From positions 1-17,594 of the forward strand of contig CAKPFO010000035.1 of assembly GCA_934153805.1 (NCBI GenBank): a stretch of 17,594 bases of DNA, in the 5' to 3' direction. Shown here piece by piece: positions 15,531-17,594 of this stretch (the stretch's first letter is position 1; each line of letters starts with the position of its first letter). Made by a program: the position numbers and the translations under genes. The notes below the pieces were generated by a model, which saw only the letters and a program-made list of their open reading frames with translations, was not told where the DNA came from and ran no database searches. Source of the stretch: an uncultured Clostridia bacterium (lineage in GTDB: Bacteria; Bacillota; Clostridia; TANB77; CAG-508).

Positions 15531-15630
15531 CTATATGATATTTGCAATTCCATTTTGTATGTGATAAACTTGACATTGTATCATATGTAGTACTTTCTTC
15601 TTTAGTTTTTTTACTGAATATACTATTCAT
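15531..15630 (-). pseudogene. tnpA: Truncated IS200 tnpA fragment (first 33 codons)
   Basis: Bases from 15531 upward repeat 13942 upward essentially base for base through the tnpA start (ATG 15630), SD, foldback repeat (15637-15650 and 15693-15706) and internal promoter. The coding part stops after KWNCKYHI, before the HUH motif, so no active transposase is possible. The left-end hairpin survives as CCGGC-ACA-GCCGG near 15737-15749. It was carried along with the duplicated lectin-fold gene. With 15289-15832, this explains a stretch of more than 500 bp that has no functional gene. Confidence 0.9.
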
Positions 15631-15768
15631 TGATACGCAACTCCTTTCATTTATTTTATCATTTATGCGTCGAAACATATTGATATTATAACATGAAAGG
15701 AGTTGCTTTGCTACAAAGCTAAAGCCTACTATACTACCGGCACAGCCGGAAGTTTATTTAACAATAAA

Positions 15769-15810
15769 AAAGAAAGAGAAATTTTGAATTTTCAAAATTT
15801 CTCTTTCTTT
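15769..15810 (-). terminator. Terminator of the second lectin-fold gene
   Basis: Perfect 20-bp stem (15769-15788 with 15791-15810), followed by a T run on the minus strand, 22 nt after the stop codon at 15833. Confidence 0.8.
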
Positions 15811-15832
15811 TCGTTAGATTACTAGGTAGATC

Positions 15833-16891
15833 TCACTCCAGCCAAAGAGCAACCCTTAAGCCTTCTTCATCACTCTCTGAATCCATTCTTATTTCGCTCC
15901 TTACAGCCGCAGCATCACTACTACATGAGCTACAGTTATATCCTCCTCCTCTTATGACTCGCTTTCCTCCTTTTGTTAATTCTTGGGTCATAGTAAATAC
16001 ATTTCCTGTGAAATCGTATATACCATTGGTGCATGTTTCTTTGATTTCACCAGTCTTTTTTAAATTAGAAGTTCCAAAGAATGACCCCCAATAATCATAG
16101 TGTCCCCATGTTCCGGAGTCTTCGATGATTTCTTTTTCAGTCCTTGCTTTGGTCTGCAAGAACCACTGCAGTACAGAATCATATTCGGCACCATAAAGCA
16201 TATGGCTTTTTACATGATTTTCATTAATCATGCGACTTGCCACCCCTTTAGCAAAGTCATAATTCATTTCGACCCACGGATACTCTCCTGCGACTGATTG
16301 CGGAGCAGCGGTTCTTTTATTGATAGATATGGTGTAACGAGAAATATAAAATCCTCCATATTTCTCTACACTCTGGTACTGGGCTTCCAGCTCTCCTTCA
16401 AAATTTTCGAAATATTTATTATCCGAAAAATCTTTTTCTATGAACCTTCTTCGCCCAAACTGCTCTAGGAAAGTCCTTCCATTTAGTGTAGCATTTTTTT
16501 CCAAGAATCCAACTGGAACCCAGACAAATTGACTTCTGTCATATTTGTCAGAATGTTCGATTACGAACCCTTTTTTCCATTTTCCTTCAACATAGGAAAA
16601 ACCTTTTGGAATTGGTGGATTTTTGTAATCGCCTATCACTTGCCGATTCTGTTTTGAAATGAAAACCTCTGGTTCTGAGGTTTCGGAAACTGAAACCGAA
16701 TCTGAATCTGAAATTGACTCTTTTTTCTTTTTGCCACTTTTTTCCTTGACTTGTATCGTCTTTATCTGTGGCTCATCACTATTACTACTAGTGTCTTGGG
16801 CAGTGGCAATAATAATTAATTTTTCCTTTTTCTCTTCTACTTTAAACTGAATGCCATCACCTTTTAACACAATTTTCTTATACTGTTTCAT
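15833..16891 (-). CDS. FGE-sulfatase/C-type-lectin-fold protein, copy B
   Basis: A 352-residue paralog of the gene at 14245-15288. The first 95 residues are identical. After that, differences rise toward the C-terminus: NGRTFLEQFGRRRFIEKDFSD replaces GGITFQEQFGRRRFEKAFWD in part, and the region between RGGGY and EGLRVALW is almost wholly different and five residues longer (NCSSCSSDAAAVRSEIRMDSESD). Two cysteines appear right after RGGGY, but only three residues apart and not with the spacing of catalytic FGE, so enzymatic activity is doubtful. It is likely a soluble or partner-attached binding protein with altered specificity. ATG 16891 follows AGGAGG. The gene has its own promoter with an intact palindrome at the -35 box. 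Confidence 0.8.
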   Translation of the reverse strand: MKQYKKIVLKGDGIQFKVEEKKEKLIIIATAQDTSSNSDEPQIKTIQVKEKSGKKKKESISDSDSVSVSETSEPEVFISKQNRQVIGDYKNPPIPKGFSYVEGKWKKGFVIEHSDKYDRSQFVWVPVGFLEKNATLNGRTFLEQFGRRRFIEKDFSDNKYFENFEGELEAQYQSVEKYGGFYISRYTISINKRTAAPQSVAGEYPWVEMNYDFAKGVASRMINENHVKSHMLYGAEYDSVLQWFLQTKARTEKEIIEDSGTWGHYDYWGSFFGTSNLKKTGEIKETCTNGIYDFTGNVFTMTQELTKGGKRVIRGGGYNCSSCSSDAAAVRSEIRMDSESDEEGLRVALWLE

Positions 16892-16954
16892 TGTTTATTC
16901 CTCCTTTTGTCTGCTCTACAGTATTTCTACATGGCTTTTACCGTTTACATAACA

Positions 16955-16983
16955 ATTGTACCATATTTGTTTTATTTTGTAAA
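16955..16983 (-). promoter_or_regulatory. Promoter of lectin-fold copy B
   Basis: Minus-strand TTTACA (16978-16983) and TACAAT (16955-16960), 17 nt apart. The -10 box differs from copy A's TATAAT by one base and should be weaker. Confidence 0.75.
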
Positions 16984-17005
16984 TAGTTTATTAAGTAAAC
17001 TATTT
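16981..17005. promoter_or_regulatory. Operator-like palindrome over the copy B -35 box
   Basis: AAATAGTTTA (16981-16990), spacer TTAAG, TAAACTATTT (16996-17005): perfect 10-bp arms overlapping the -35 element, a good position for a repressor. Copy A keeps only the inner half (15378-15397). Confidence 0.55.
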
Positions 17006-17159
17006 AATTTTTATACCTTTTGTCCCTTTATTTACTCTCTTTTAAATACCATAAGCTTTAAATGAAATTACGAATGTACATGTAGAAATTTTAGAACTTA
17101 TATTTAATCGTGCGGAAAGAGTTCACGATAATCGTTTATTTATTAACTCAAATCATATT
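17001..17159. other. Intergenic stretch after the GH94 gene
   Basis: Holds the upstream edge of the copy B palindrome and a 6-bp hairpin (ATCGTG 17107-17112 with CACGAT 17124-17129) that could weakly end the GH94 transcript. No T run follows and no gene is seen. Confidence 0.4.
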
Positions 17160-17594
17160 TCACATAACAATTTCAACATTAAACACCTTTCCACTACCAT
17201 CAAGAACAATTTTATTTTCATGTTCAGTACCATCAAGAAAGACCTTAACAACACCTGTATTCTTTCCATCTAGATTCTTAACAACAATATTATAAATACT
17301 ATTACCAAATTTATATTTAATCTCAAATTCGTTCCAAAACTTAGGAATACAAGGATTAAAACTCATAGTATTATGATAAATATTTAATCCTAAAATATAT
17401 TGAATTCCAGCCAAGTAATACCAACTACTAGAACCTGTATACCAAGTCCATCCACCTGAACCAGCCAAATTTTGAGCACCATACACGTCTGCTGCAAGTA
17501 CATATGGTTCAACTTTGTATTTGTTTGCTGATTCTTTTGTTTTTGCATGTTCTATTGGTGTTATCATTTTATATAATTCTACTGCTTTATCTCC
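17160..17594 (-). CDS. GH94 glycoside phosphorylase / cyclic beta-1,2-glucan synthase-like protein, C-terminal fragment
   Basis: The last 144 residues of a larger enzyme; the frame runs open off the right edge (GDKAVELYKMITPIEHAKT), so the ATG at 17567 is internal. EPYVLAADVYGAQN, GGWTWYTGSSSWYYLAGIQYILGL and PCIPKFWNEFEIKYKFGNSIYNIVVKN are the closing motifs of GH94 proteins; GGWTWYTGS is closest to cyclic beta-1,2-glucan synthase and chitobiose phosphorylase types and less like cellobiose phosphorylase. Members phosphorolyse or rearrange beta-linked glucans. The reaction and substrate cannot be fixed without the N-terminal part. The gene is on the same strand as its neighbours but is separated from lectin-fold copy B by 268 bp with its own promoter. 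Confidence 0.8.
   Translation of the reverse strand, partial: GDKAVELYKMITPIEHAKTKESANKYKVEPYVLAADVYGAQNLAGSGGWTWYTGSSSWYYLAGIQYILGLNIYHNTMSFNPCIPKFWNEFEIKYKFGNSIYNIVVKNLDGKNTGVVKVFLDGTEHENKIVLDGSGKVFNVEIVM

Larger units (their letters stand above)
13942..17000 (-). repeat. Tandem duplication: IS200 5' part plus lectin-fold gene plus promoter
   Basis: Unit A spans 13942-15397 and unit B 15531-17000, in direct orientation. The longest identical stretch I can follow by eye is 15005-15336 against 16608-16939 (332 bp), covering the N-terminal codons and leader. The IS200 fragments and terminators are also nearly identical, while the C-terminal codons are strongly diverged. The right boundary falls inside the operator-like palindrome. 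Confidence 0.9.

Noticed and set aside
15442..15678. A 78-codon open frame as a real small gene
   Set aside because: Its first two thirds is the truncated IS200 transposase start and leader; the remainder is junction sequence read through by chance.

Overview
The window is AT-rich DNA with almost every gene on the minus strand, strong Shine-Dalgarno sites and AT-ending codons. This fits a low-GC Firmicute (Bacillota), probably a gut-type anaerobic clostridium or relative: a full-size AdhE points to fermentation, and SipW/TasA-type secretion is a Gram-positive trait. I cannot name the species.

Layout from left to right, all genes on the minus strand. (1) 1-2561: adhE, the bifunctional aldehyde/alcohol dehydrogenase, missing only its last residues at the window edge. 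(2) 2756-3030: an orphan copy of the C-terminal domain of the giant surface protein described below. (3) 3082-4434: an AAA/DUF4143 ATPase with its own promoter. (4) 4632-12129: a five-gene surface operon read right to left: a TasA/CalY-like protein, a SipW-type signal peptidase, two more small membrane-leader proteins, and a 1605-residue secreted protein with about eleven YGGG beta-solenoid repeats, closed by a good intrinsic terminator. (5) 12161-12374: a ~200-bp segment bounded by perfect 20-bp inverted repeats. (6) 12376-13317: a tyrosine recombinase. (7) 13436-14165: an IS200-type insertion sequence. (8) 14245-17000: two tandem copies of a gene for an FGE-sulfatase/C-type-lectin-fold protein; the duplicated unit also carried along a piece of the IS200. 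(9) 17160-17594: the 3' end of a GH94 gene.

The main result is an apparent phase-variation switch. The inverted repeats at 12169-12188 and 12345-12364 each hold a recombinase core site (two arms around a 5-nt spacer). Between them is a near-consensus sigma-A promoter (TTGATA, 17 nt, TATAAT) that currently points right, away from the surface operon, and fires straight into a hairpin with a T-rich tail. Inversion would turn it left, with its start about 68 nt before the GTG start of the first operon gene. The recombinase next to it is the obvious candidate for flipping it. I therefore read the sequenced orientation as OFF for the whole TasA/SipW/giant-protein operon. I propose a phase-variable extracellular fibre or matrix system made of small SipW-processed subunits plus a large beta-solenoid protein.

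Two further points stand out. The IS200 has an SD-sequestering inverted repeat whose outer arm lies upstream of its own promoter, so only read-through transcripts would be silenced. The two lectin-fold paralogs are identical over their first ~95 codons and upstream DNA but diverge sharply toward the C-terminus.
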